This document shows, one piece after another, positions 1 to 7,559 of a stretch of DNA of 64,000 nt. Positions within the stretch are counted from its first letter, which is position 1; each line of letters opens with the position of its first letter. The notes beneath the pieces are model-generated. The model saw only the letters and a list, made by a program, of their open reading frames with translations. It ran no database searches and was not told the DNA's origin. Made by a program: the position numbers and the translations under genes. This DNA is from an uncultured Poribacteria bacterium (GTDB lineage: Bacteria; Poribacteria; WGA-4E; WGA-3G). The stretch covers positions 1,612,001-1,676,000 of the forward strand of contig OX638352.1 in assembly GCA_951813545.1 (NCBI GenBank), in the 5' to 3' direction.

Positions 1-1728
1 ATTGGAGATTCTGATTCGTCTCAAAAAATCGGATTTTACAATTTCGGACTCCCGCTCGCCGAGGGCTTGGAACTCTATTCTTTTGGTGGACACTCCTCAC
101 GCCAAAACAACAGTGCGGGTTTCTATCGCAGAGCCAACCAAGCATCGCGGACTGTTACCGAAATCTATCCGGACGGATTTTTACCGGAAATCAACACCGA
201 TATTGGCGACACCTCTCTCGCCTTAGGTATGGCGTGGACGCATGAGACCACCGATCTGAATGTTGATGTCAGTGTCAATCACGGGTTGAATACATTCGAC
301 TTCTTCATTTCCAATTCGTTGAATGCCTCTTATGGGGCAAGCAGTCCGACCTCCGCGGAAGCGGGTGGCTTTGAACTCTCGCAAACGACGTTTAACTTAG
401 ATGTTACCTACCCATTCGACTATCAGTCCTCGCTGGTGAACCTTGCAGGTGGTGTCGAATTTCGTAGAGAAGGTTACGGCATCCACGCGGGTGAACCGCT
501 TTCATGGATTAACGCGGACCTTGGGGCACCGGGTGCCTCTGGTGGTATCCAAGTTTTCCCCGGCTTCCGACCGGACAACGAAGTGGACGAAAGTCGGACG
601 AATATCGCAGGTTATGCCGACTTTGAATCCTATCTTAGTGGGCAACCCGGAACCGGACTCCTTGTTGGTGCCGCGGTGCGCGGTGAGCAGTACAACGATT
701 TTGGCACCACTGTCACAGGAAAAGCGACGGGTCGCTATGACCTGACGAAACAGGTTGCGGTCCGTGCTGCGGGTAGTACCGGTTTCCGTGCGCCTTCATT
801 ACAGCAGCTTTACTTCAACAACATTAGCACACAATTCAAGGTAGATACCGACGATATTGACAGCGATGGAAACACTACTGAGTTGGTAGCTCTTGAAGTC
901 GGTACGTTCCGCAATGACAGTGATGCCGCACGTGCGCTCGGCATTCCTGAGCTGAAAGAGGAAACCGCATTCAACGTCTCCGGTGGTTTTGTGCTGAAAC
1001 CACTTGAGAAATTGTGGCTCACCGTAGATGGATTCCTCATCCAAATCGATGATCGCATTGTCCTGAGTGGTAGTTTCAGTGCTGATAAAGTCGCAGGTTT
1101 AGCGCAGGCAGGTGCGAGCAGCGCGCAAGTGTTCACAAATGTCGCGCAGACACGCACCCAAGGCGTTGATGTCGCAGCAGGTTACCTACATGCCTTCGAC
1201 AATGAATCCCTTCTCAATTTGAAGGTTGCATTGACGTGGGCAAATACTGAAGTTATCGGTGAAGTGGACGCGCCGGAAATCCTCGTCGGACTTGAGGACA
1301 CTCTCTTCCCGTCGCAGGAACGTTCCATGATTGAGGAGTGGCAGCCGAACACCCGCATTAACATCGGTGCAGATTACATCATCGGTGACCTCACTATTGG
1401 TGGTGCTTTGCGTTACTTCGGCAGCTACACCGTTCAAGAGGGAAGCGGTGACGATCCAGCACGGCAGACTTACGGCGGGAAATGGCTCACCGATATCCAG
1501 AGCAATTATCAGTTGAATGAAGGACTTTCACTGACAATCGGTGCAAACAATCTATTGGATCAGGTGCCCGATCTGAACGAGATTGGTCAGTCACGCGCTG
1601 GAACGCTAACGGACAGCACGGGGCATGTTATTGTTGATTCACCCGGTGTGTTCACGTATTCCAGACGGTCTGCTCCGTTCGGTTTCAATGGCGGACTTTA
1701 CTACGCGAAGTTATCTTATAGTTTCTAA
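1..1728 (+). CDS. TonB-dependent outer-membrane receptor, 3' part
   Basis: The reading frame is open from base 1, so the 5' end, with signal peptide, TonB box and most of the plug, lies outside the window. About 575 residues are visible. They consist of alternating amphipathic strands typical of a 22-strand receptor barrel, including a segment near residue 250 (AAGSTGFRAPSLQQLYF) that is characteristic of TonB-dependent receptor barrels. The chain ends in LSYSF, with the C-terminal aromatic residue expected for BAM insertion. The family imports siderophores, cobalamin, sugars or other bulky substrates using TonB energy; the substrate cannot be read from the sequence. An ATG-like start at 67 is internal, because the frame upstream continues the same barrel pattern. 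A strong terminator follows at 1750. Family confidence is high. Confidence 0.9.
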   Translation: MGDSDSSQKIGFYNFGLPLAEGLELYSFGGHSSRQNNSAGFYRRANQASRTVTEIYPDGFLPEINTDIGDTSLALGMAWTHETTDLNVDVSVNHGLNTFDFFISNSLNASYGASSPTSAEAGGFELSQTTFNLDVTYPFDYQSSLVNLAGGVEFRREGYGIHAGEPLSWINADLGAPGASGGIQVFPGFRPDNEVDESRTNIAGYADFESYLSGQPGTGLLVGAAVRGEQYNDFGTTVTGKATGRYDLTKQVAVRAAGSTGFRAPSLQQLYFNNISTQFKVDTDDIDSDGNTTELVALEVGTFRNDSDAARALGIPELKEETAFNVSGGFVLKPLEKLWLTVDGFLIQIDDRIVLSGSFSADKVAGLAQAGASSAQVFTNVAQTRTQGVDVAAGYLHAFDNESLLNLKVALTWANTEVIGEVDAPEILVGLEDTLFPSQERSMIEEWQPNTRINIGADYIIGDLTIGGALRYFGSYTVQEGSGDDPARQTYGGKWLTDIQSNYQLNEGLSLTIGANNLLDQVPDLNEIGQSRAGTLTDSTGHVIVDSPGVFTYSRRSAPFGFNGGLYYAKLSYSF

Positions 1729-1749
1729 GAGGGTTTCTCAATTAATATA

Positions 1750-1775
1750 GGCGCGGTTCCGGACCGCGCCTTTTT
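1750..1775 (+). terminator. Rho-independent terminator of the TonB receptor gene
   Basis: A perfect 8-bp GC-rich stem (GGCGCGGT / ACCGCGCC) with a 5-base loop is followed by five T residues. It lies 21 bases after the receptor stop codon. Confidence 0.85.
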
Positions 1776-1845
1776 ATAACCGCGTGTGATAGTCGTTTTT
1801 GTATTAGGACTTAGGCAAATTTAGTAGAAAACGGATATTTCACGT

Positions 1846-2010
1846 GTGATAGCACCCACTACCTAAAGGTAGAGGCTTCGGCTTCGTAGACAGTGCGGTT
1901 TTCTCAAAGAGGTAACCGTCTTATTCCGTCTCCACCAGCAGGCGATTCCCCGTCGCGTGAAAAAAGTCGCTTCGGGCATATCAAGGCGAAATCTTGGAAA
2001 CTATCCCCGC
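1846..2010 (-). mobile_element. Orphan right end (omega-RNA-like) of a type-B IS200/IS605 element
   Basis: Read on the minus strand, this matches the right-end region that follows the stop codons of the intact type-B TnpB genes at 28317 and 33166. It shares the GCTGGTGGAG and TTTGAGAAAACCGCA blocks, a hairpin around CTTTAGG, and the terminal GGGTGCTATCAC. Remnants of the last TnpB codons (GCGGGGATAG) are also present, but the rest of tnpB is absent. From about 2010 to 2140 the minus strand holds a roughly 40-codon frame (EQLDGCEDIEMIV...) joined to the remnant. I cannot identify it. Confidence 0.7.
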
Positions 2011-2293
2011 CTGCCTCTCTCCAAAATGGAGAGAAAAGTCGATGGTCTTGGCGGCGCGTTCCTCGGCGCGCATGAATGCCTGTTTCATAACAATCATCTC
2101 TATATCCTCGCACCCATCCAGTTGCTCGATTTAGGCGACGATGCCGAAAACCCACAATACGACTAATTCCGTATCATTTTATCATTTTTTTGGGTGCAAA
2201 ATGTGCGAGAAGCAGGGGGGAGAGGGTTGAAAGTAACAAAACTCGGAGGTAGAGATTTGAAATCCCTACCCTGTTAACAAAAACTATAAATCC

Positions 2294-2551
2294 CTATGGT
2301 CCGCCGTATGGCCAACAATCAACACCACCGATGTGTGAAAACGCATCATATTCTTCAGAGGTGTTGAATGACCAGCTTTGATTGCAAACACTGCAGGATT
2401 TTGACCAGTTTTTGTAATAATCATCGGCTGAACTGGGCGGTCTTTCGGGGTCATCATCTGGTCCGTCAAGATAATCCCAAAGTGCAATTCCGCCAGCGGC
2501 TATCGTACAAACGCCTACGCCTATGCCTAATAATGTGCAACAAGTTCCATC
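2294..2551 (-). pseudogene. Small cysteine-rich membrane protein lacking a visible start codon
   Basis: This minus-strand frame has strongly protein-like composition. A hydrophobic glycine-rich segment (LLGIGVGVCTIAAGGIAL) is followed by an acidic-proline linker (DYLDGPDDDPERPPSS) and a Cys/Trp/Gly tail with a CxxC (KSCSVCNQSW) and a final DCWPYGGP. The frame is open for 85 codons, but no ATG, GTG or TTG occurs before the hydrophobic segment and a TGA lies just upstream. Either the start was lost by an indel or translation begins at a rare codon. It lies downstream of the terminator that follows the 2659-3315 gene. I recognise no family. Confidence 0.4.
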
Positions 2552-2615
2552 TCATACAGCACTTTGTCCAAAATCTTATCCTTACTCTCCTTCGCCTTTT
2601 TGAAGCGTAAGTAAC

Positions 2616-2650
2616 AAAAAAGGGCAATGCGCAGGGAAGCACATCGCCCC
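2616..2650 (-). terminator. Rho-independent terminator for the 2659-3315 gene
   Basis: On the minus strand an 11-bp stem (GGGCGATGTGC / GCGCATTGCCC, with two G-U pairs) and a 6-base loop are followed by TTTTTTG. It starts 9 bases after the stop codon of the upstream minus-strand gene. Confidence 0.75.
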
Positions 2651-2658
2651 GTTGTGGC

Positions 2659-3315
2659 TCACTGTTTCGACTGTATTCGTCTTGACGCGACACGCAATTC
2701 CAATTCACGGAGATGCTTTTTGTTTGCCTCGTTTGGAAACAACGTTGCAACTGCGCGCACGGACTCAAGAGCCTGTTTCTCTCCAATAGATTGCTTGCCG
2801 TGTGAGAGTTTCATATAATCAATGAAAAGATCGACTTCAGGGACATTCCCGAACCTTTTTACCAATCCTTTTTTCATGAACTGAAGCTGCTCACTTTTGG
2901 AAAGACTGTGAAAATCTACACCGGATCCCGAGGATTCACAGACATCACCACAGGGGCCTACAGTTTCGGTGGGTATTTCTTCAGTGTGTCCCACGATTTC
3001 AGCCGTGTTGGGCAATTGAATATCAACGTCCGGGGAAGTAACGATAGGTTTTATCTCTTCTGATTCTATCGCAAAAGATTCTTCAAATGTCAGCGAGTCA
3101 TCAGAAGCGAAACCTTCACCGGAGACTTCTGTTGCAGGTGGGTTCTCGCTCTCAATAGCGGGCATTTCCTGGGCAGGCATTTCCTGTTGCGTTTCAGACA
3201 TCACAAGCGTTTCCGAGAGATTTGACTCAAACTTTTTTAGGCTATTGTTGAGATAGACTGTCCACGCGACCGCTAAAACGATAAGTATCCCTGCTGTATA
3301 AACAACAATTTTCAT
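2659..3315 (-). CDS. Single-pass membrane protein with acidic linker, unknown function
   Basis: The predicted protein has 218 residues. The start at 3315 is chosen because GAGGTG lies 6-8 bases upstream and the first residues (MKIVVYTAGILIVLAVAW) form an immediate membrane anchor. Residues 30-130 are acidic, low-complexity and rich in Glu, Ser, Thr and Pro, with a Cys pair near residue 115 (CGDVC). The last 80 residues are basic and helical (SKSEQLQFMKKGLVKRFG...). The architecture is an N-terminal anchor, a flexible spacer and a soluble helical domain facing the periplasm or outside. No family is recognised. It is transcribed in the same direction as the small peptide gene upstream and has its own terminator. 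Confidence 0.6.
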   Translation of the reverse strand: MKIVVYTAGILIVLAVAWTVYLNNSLKKFESNLSETLVMSETQQEMPAQEMPAIESENPPATEVSGEGFASDDSLTFEESFAIESEEIKPIVTSPDVDIQLPNTAEIVGHTEEIPTETVGPCGDVCESSGSGVDFHSLSKSEQLQFMKKGLVKRFGNVPEVDLFIDYMKLSHGKQSIGEKQALESVRAVATLFPNEANKKHLRELELRVASRRIQSKQ

Positions 3316-3469
3316 TTGTTTCACCTCACTGTGAATGTTGACACAGACATTAAGGGTTGGCAATAACATTATACCAGGTATCATACTCTACGGAATTGTG
3401 CTGAAGAGATCCAGTATGTGACATTGTTCCTTCTGATTGACCGACGTAGACCACGTCGTATATGATCTC

Positions 3470-3616
3470 TCAATTCGTGCAATAATAGATATCATAGTGA
3501 TATACAATCAGCTTATAGGTATCTGCATTCGCCTGTTCAATCTGCGTGGACACGCAGATCAGGCTGAGTGCTAACAGCGTTGCGATCGCGGCTATCTGAC
3601 ACAAAGACATTTTCAT
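3470..3616 (-). CDS. Small secreted tyrosine-rich peptide precursor
   Basis: This 48-codon gene has a strong ribosome-binding site (AAGGAGAT, 6 bases before ATG). The first 31 residues form a classical signal peptide: Met-Lys start, hydrophobic core IAAIATLLALSLICV, then a cleavage-like ANA-DT. The predicted mature peptide is only 17 residues (DTYKLIVYHYDIYYCTN), with five tyrosines and one cysteine. A promoter and a terminator-like hairpin lie directly upstream, and the anchored protein gene 2659-3315 follows on the same strand. No function is recognised. A secreted signal or structural peptide is possible. The good RBS and signal peptide argue against chance. Confidence 0.55.
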   Translation of the reverse strand: MKMSLCQIAAIATLLALSLICVSTQIEQANADTYKLIVYHYDIYYCTN

Positions 3617-3645
3617 GATTATCTCCTTTTTGAGAAACAAAATAG

Positions 3646-3677
3646 GGCAATACGCTGAAGCATATTGCTCTTTTATG
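3646..3677 (-). terminator. Terminator-like hairpin (possible attenuator) before the small peptide gene
   Basis: On the minus strand a 12-bp stem with one mismatch (AGAGCAATATGC / GCGTATTGCCCT) and a 4-base loop is followed by a T-rich stretch. It lies between the promoter at 3731-3758 and the peptide gene's ribosome-binding site, about 20 bases before it, so it could attenuate that transcript. Confidence 0.5.
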
Positions 3678-3730
3678 ACCCTTCTCGGTTATCATAGCAG
3701 AAGTTGGATTCAGCATGACTTGTTTCGCAT

Positions 3731-3758
3731 TCTATACCGAAACCGCGAAAACTGTCAA
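3731..3758 (-). promoter_or_regulatory. Sigma-70-type promoter for the small peptide gene
   Basis: The minus strand reads TTGACA, a 16-base spacer, then TATAGA (AT). It points at the hairpin and the peptide gene at 3616. Confidence 0.55.
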
Positions 3759-3781
3759 GCCAAAATAGCAGAAAGTTGAAC

Positions 3782-3804
3782 GTAACAAAATCTGATTTTG
3801 TTAC
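3782..3804. promoter_or_regulatory. Perfect 23-base palindrome, candidate operator
   Basis: Arms GTAACAAAATC and GATTTTGTTAC flank a single central base. It sits about 25 bases upstream of the -35 box at 3753-3758, the usual position for an activator or repressor site. Half-site-like AGTAACAAAA also occurs at 2230 and 2610. Confidence 0.4.
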
Positions 3805-3964
3805 ATTGAAAATATGAACCCCCGATTTCACTGGGGTCAGCGCATCCATCGTTTTCGATGCTCAATCGTTAAAATTTGTTGAAAAAGAGGGCAGCAATAC
3901 AGCGTGCAGACTTTCACCTCTGCCCCGAAACTTTAAGCGTTAACTGCCCAAAAAATAGTTTTTC

Positions 3965-4140
3965 AGTGGTATTGACACTTGACACTCACAACCCTTTCCA
4001 CAGGGTAGGTTAGGACTCTCTCAAGCAAGAGAAGTGGAAACCCTAACTCAAGTGTCTGGTATCAATTATACCACATTAAAAGGTGAATGTCAAATTTGTT
4101 TTTAGGCTTTACGCCCGAATACTCGTAAAGAGCAGATATT
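3965..4140 (-). mobile_element. Orphan left end of a type-B-like IS200/IS605 element with internal promoter
   Basis: On the minus strand the architecture matches the left ends of B1 and B2: a subterminal hairpin (CTTTACG...CGTAAAG), a promoter (TTGACA at 4088-4093, 17-base spacer, TATAAT at 4065-4070), nested imperfect palindromes, then a CCTACCC...GGGTT block and a repeated TGTCAAGTGTCAATA segment. No tnpB follows. The matching right end at 1846 has the same orientation. Confidence 0.55.
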
Positions 4141-4170
4141 CAGACATTTTTAGTTCTCTAAATCCTCTTA

Positions 4171-4472
4171 TCAAGGCTTTTGAAACCGCTGCGTAAGTCC
4201 TATCTCATTATCAACGGCAACGGTTGAGAAACCATATTTAAACATTGGCATGTCAGGGAGCCGATGCCACTGGTCGGTTTTCGGATTATATTCTTCAATA
4301 CGTGTGACAAAACGTCCGGCAAGGTCGCCATCGAATCTCGCCTTACTGTCGAGAACATAAATTTTACTGTCTACAGTGTAGTTACCTATTCCTAACCCCC
4401 CGGAAAACTGCTGGAAACAACAACAAATAAAAAAATAAAGACCCATTGCCAATACTTATACTTTGCAAGCAT
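4171..4472 (-). pseudogene. Secreted Kelch-repeat protein, frameshifted and truncated
   Basis: An ATG at 4472 with a good ribosome-binding site (GAGGAG) starts a signal peptide (MLAKYKYWQWVFIFLFVVVS) that hits a stop just after a run of six G (minus strand, 4396-4401). The +1 frame continues from the same run with IYVLDSKARFDG and then a Kelch blade: NPKTDQWHRLPDMPMFKYGFSTVAV. A single-base indel in the G run separates the two halves. Only about one Kelch repeat remains before a stop, so the 3' part is also missing. It lies 43 bases downstream of the LamG gene on the same strand and was probably co-transcribed. A sequencing error in the homopolymer cannot be excluded. Confidence 0.65.
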
Positions 4473-4515
4473 AACTTTCTCCTCTTCTTAACAATTCCAG
4501 AAAAATCCCATTCTT

Positions 4516-5409
4516 TTATCGCTTAAGCCGCCCCCATATCGTCGCAAGTTTTCCTTCTGCTTCAACTGCGAGTGTGCCATCGATCTCTGCACCATTTTTC
4601 CCCATTAGGTGGTAGGCGTTGCCTGACGTATCTGAGAACGCCCGTGTTCCCCTCGGTTCATCAAAATGCCACAATGCGACCGTCTTTGCGTCATTCTTAA
4701 ACTTTGTGCGCGGAGTGAAACCGCGTTTGGCGGTATTGTAACGCACAACCTTTGAGATGCGGACCTCATCAATATAGCCCGCAAAATGACCCCAAGAATG
4801 CCCTTTGTGAAACGGAACTTTTGCGTCCCACCCTCCAAGTGTAAAATCCTGTGGATGCCCTCCGAATTCGGTGATCTTGTCTGCGTCGTGCGCGAGAATT
4901 GTTCCTTTCTCTTCCCTTGTGGGGCGTGCGAAATCATTAACAATGACTGTCGTCTTCTGTCCCTTTCCTCCCTGAAAGGCGATGTGATTCCATTGATTTG
5001 GGAAAAACTTTATCGGGGGATTCCTCACTATAACATGCCCTACGTCACGAGCAAGGTGCGCTGAACATACCAGCAGTAAATGCCCCTTCGGTACCACTAG
5101 GCCCGCGAATTCCCGGTGATCATGAGTCACGATATACATCATCACCTGTTGGCTGAGCACCATTGCATGTATATCCTTGTTAAGCGGCGTGGTTGGATAT
5201 ATCCACGCTTCAAAGGTGAATTCATCTGTGTCTTTTGGCATGAGAAGACCGAAGGTTTCAAAGTCCAAAACAGCGTGGTCGTCCACTCCATCAAGCACTA
5301 AATAGTTCCCACCCGCAGGTGATGGTGGTGGAACCGCTGCAGCACTCAGTGGAATTAAAACGGACAGAAAAAGGCACGCAAAAATTGGCAGATTTCGTAG
5401 GTTTTTCAT
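4516..5409 (-). CDS. Secreted LamG-like (concanavalin-type jellyroll) protein
   Basis: The protein has 297 residues. Residues 1-25 are a Sec signal peptide (FACLFLSVLIPLSAAA). Residues 33-235 carry LamG/jellyroll hallmarks: YLVLDGVDDHAVLDF, FTFEAWIYPT, QWNHIAFQGG, FAGYIDEVRISKVVRY and VALWHFDEP. Such domains bind glycans or proteins and are often attached to secreted enzymes or surface proteins. Here no catalytic domain is present, so a binding role is inferred. The ribosome-binding site AAGGAG precedes the start. A promoter at 5614-5642 and a long structured leader precede it, and the Kelch pseudogene follows. Confidence 0.8.
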   Translation of the reverse strand: MKNLRNLPIFACLFLSVLIPLSAAAVPPPSPAGGNYLVLDGVDDHAVLDFETFGLLMPKDTDEFTFEAWIYPTTPLNKDIHAMVLSQQVMMYIVTHDHREFAGLVVPKGHLLLVCSAHLARDVGHVIVRNPPIKFFPNQWNHIAFQGGKGQKTTVIVNDFARPTREEKGTILAHDADKITEFGGHPQDFTLGGWDAKVPFHKGHSWGHFAGYIDEVRISKVVRYNTAKRGFTPRTKFKNDAKTVALWHFDEPRGTRAFSDTSGNAYHLMGKNGAEIDGTLAVEAEGKLATIWGRLKR

Positions 5410-5516
5410 CTTCGTAGGTCTCCTTGATTTTATAGTAAAATCCGAAAATATGTTTACAGTTCGTCAGTAAATAAGGGACCCCACCGCCGCTGGCGAGGAA
5501 ACACCATTTTTGCTGC

Positions 5517-5593
5517 GGTGTTTTTGCTTGGGTGTTTCCCCCTGATAAGGGTTTTTGATAGGGTATTTCTTCAATTTCTTAAGCAAAAACACC
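5517..5593 (-). promoter_or_regulatory. 13-bp perfect inverted repeat in the LamG gene leader
   Basis: GGTGTTTTTGCTT at 5517-5529 and its exact complement at 5581-5593 lie between the promoter and the LamG start codon. They would form a long-range stem in the roughly 200-base 5' leader. Confidence 0.45.
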
Positions 5594-5613
5594 TCACCCT
5601 CGCGTTGATGTGT

Positions 5614-5642
5614 ATTATAGCACTTTTCTGTGGAATAGACAA
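5614..5642 (-). promoter_or_regulatory. Near-consensus promoter for the LamG/Kelch unit
   Basis: The minus strand reads TTGTCT, 17 bases, then TATAAT. The -10 box is perfect and the spacer ideal. Transcription would start near 5607, about 200 bases before the LamG start. Confidence 0.7.
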
Positions 5643-5813
5643 CTTTTTTTGCGTATGAGAAATGGGTGGCAACACACAGTCTGCCAGAGGCGACACCCTC
5701 CGAAACCCTCGCTGAAGTTTTCTGAACTTCAGGAGATCAACGATTTACAGACGCTTCCTAAACCATAAACTTTTTTTAAACTCACGTTAATATATTTGGC
5801 ATATATTTCGCAA

Positions 5814-5855
5814 AAGGAGTCAACAAAAAATCCAACAATTTTTTGTTGACTCCTT
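5814..5855. repeat. Perfect 18-bp inverted repeat
   Basis: AAGGAGTCAACAAAAAAT at 5814-5831 is followed by six bases and its exact complement at 5838-5855. It precedes the zinc-ribbon transposase fragment by 21 bases and may be part of that element's end or an attenuator. Confidence 0.65.
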
Positions 5856-5876
5856 CCCGGAAATTTGATACCCTTG

Positions 5877-6011
5877 ATGAAAATCAAGGCAAATCGGAGC
5901 AACATAGTGAACTGTCCAAGATGTCAACACCCGCATTTCGTCAAAAACGGGCGCGTCAACAGCGTGCAACGTTACAAATGTAAAGCCTGCTACTACGAGG
6001 ATTTTAAATAA
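5877..6011 (+). pseudogene. N-terminal zinc-ribbon fragment of an IS1-like transposase
   Basis: This 44-residue frame reads NCPRCQHPHFVKNG followed by QRYKCKACYYEDF. A CPxC...KNG...RYKCKxC arrangement is the zinc ribbon at the start of IS1/InsA-type and related transposases. The frame stops directly after the ribbon, and no catalytic domain is found up to 6176, where element A1 begins. It is probably a decayed remnant. It could instead be a standalone zinc-ribbon peptide. Confidence 0.5.
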
Positions 6012-6175
6012 TAAGGCGCAGCTACTTCAATTGATCACAGAAGGACTCCAAGTCTTGAGGGAAGTGAGGCGGTCAAAATCGCAAATTACACAGAGTTATT
6101 CACTTCTCCTCTACCAGATTTATAGTAGTTATCTACATTTTGAGAAAGTCATCAATCCGACAACACCTATAATCC

Positions 6176-7559
6176 TGAAGGATAATACTTAACAATCCCA
6201 AGCATTTATGCTTGGGTCAAATCAAGTAGTGTTCGTTCTGGTATAAAAAAAGATTTGACATTTAGGGGATAAGGTGGTATAAGTATAGTATCTCGTAGAC
6301 AGGCATGACAAGCGTAGTCGCAAGACTACGTGCCTGTCTCCCACTTGTCAGGGGATAAGATACGAGATGCGAGATATACCCAAATGGCACTTAATTCACA
6401 TAAGATAGCATTAGACGTAACCGACGAGCAACGCGTATGGTTTTCCCAACAATGTGGTTATGCTCGTTTTGCGTATAATTGTGCGTTATCAGATTACAAG
6501 AATGACCCGCAGCATTGGAAAGAGTTGACTAAGCGATTCAATATAGCAAAGCGTGATATTGACTGGACACGGGGCATGGATCAGCGTGCTGCGTTGTTTG
6601 GTATCAAGAACTTCGGTGACGCCATAAGTCGTTGGCGTAAGGGTCAAAATAGGTTTCCGAAGAAAAAAAGACGCAGAGATCGCCAATCTTATAGCACAGA
6701 CCCAAGCAGTGTTAGTATAAAAGGTAAACGTATCCGCCTCCCTAAAATAGGTTGGGTAGGCATGTTTGAGAAGTTGAGATTTAAGGGTGAACTGATCAAG
6801 GTAACAATATCAAGAACAGCACACCGTTGGTTTGTTTCTATAACCATAGATACAGGTAAACCGAAGGCTCCACGAGACACGCGTGGACTCCCTGTCGTCG
6901 GTATAGACGTAGGTATAAACTCACTTGCGACACTTGATAAGGGTAAACAGTATCCTAACCCAAGACCGCTGAAAAGGTATGAACGCAAGCTAAAGCGTGA
7001 GCAACGTAAAATGAGCCGTAAAGTATTTCTATCTAACAACTGGTATAAGCAAAAACGTATAGTAGAACGTATCCACTATAGGATTGCTTGTATCAGATTA
7101 GACGCACAGCATAAGGCAACGACAGAGATTGTAAATATGGCAAGTGCTATCGGGATAGAAACGCTAAAGGTTACGAACCTACTCAAGAATAAGAAACTGG
7201 CGAAAGCACTCTCTGATTCAGCACTCGGTGGGTTTCTTGCTAAACTCAAGTCTAAAGCAGAAGTGCTTGGGATACCTATTGTAGAAGCACCGCACTTCTA
7301 TGCGTCGAGTAAAACCTGTAGTAGTTGTGGACACAAGAAAAAAGAACTCTCATTATCAGAGAGACAGTATCATTGTAGTAGTTGTGGTGTCTCTATAGAC
7401 AGAGACCAAAACGCTGCAATAAATCTAAAGAACCTCGCCGTAGGGCATACGGAGAGATAAAACGCTTGTGGAGTTTGTGTAAGACCTTCACAAGTGGAGG
7501 CTACGAACTATGAAACAAGAACGAAAGAATCCCACTCCTTTAGGTGTGGGAGAAGTCAA
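6176..7559 (+). mobile_element. IS200/IS605-group TnpB-only element A1
   Basis: The boundaries were set by comparing two near-identical copies, this one and 50296-51678. Identity begins at TGAAGGATAATAC and ends in GAAGTCAA, a TCAA right end like that of IS608-type elements. The left end holds a promoter (TTGACA near 6257, then TATAAG) and nested hairpins. The right end, 7461-7559, is a structured omega-RNA-like region with a CCCACTCC...GGTGTGGG hairpin. No tnpA is present, so mobilisation would need a transposase elsewhere. Confidence 0.8.
6384..7460 (+). CDS. tnpB: RNA-guided nuclease-like TnpB, type A, copy 1
   Basis: The protein has 358 residues from ATG 6384. An earlier in-frame ATG at 6330 lies inside the left-end hairpins and is less likely. 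RuvC-like motifs are intact: Asp in VVGIDVGINSLATL, Glu in IGIETLKVTNL and Asp in SIDRDQNAAINL. A four-Cys zinc ribbon is present (CSSCGHKK...CSSCG). Characterised TnpB proteins are omega-RNA-guided DNA endonucleases that help retain the transposon. The guide is the flank just outside the right end, here the bases after 7559. It differs from the copy at 50394 by about four residues, so the copies separated recently. Confidence 0.9.
   Translation: MALNSHKIALDVTDEQRVWFSQQCGYARFAYNCALSDYKNDPQHWKELTKRFNIAKRDIDWTRGMDQRAALFGIKNFGDAISRWRKGQNRFPKKKRRRDRQSYSTDPSSVSIKGKRIRLPKIGWVGMFEKLRFKGELIKVTISRTAHRWFVSITIDTGKPKAPRDTRGLPVVGIDVGINSLATLDKGKQYPNPRPLKRYERKLKREQRKMSRKVFLSNNWYKQKRIVERIHYRIACIRLDAQHKATTEIVNMASAIGIETLKVTNLLKNKKLAKALSDSALGGFLAKLKSKAEVLGIPIVEAPHFYASSKTCSSCGHKKKELSLSERQYHCSSCGVSIDRDQNAAINLKNLAVGHTER

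Noticed and set aside
1893..2166. Small plus-strand genes of 60-69 codons
   Set aside because: They overlap the orphan IS right end, whose conservation as structured RNA explains the sequence. The composition is not protein-like.
3676..3740. 59-codon upstream frame overlapping the small peptide gene
   Set aside because: It starts at an ATG without a ribosome-binding site, runs through the terminator-like hairpin and has no protein-like pattern.
6330..6383. Upstream start for TnpB type A
   Set aside because: These 18 codons lie within the left-end hairpins. Family alignment of the N-terminus begins near ATG 6384.
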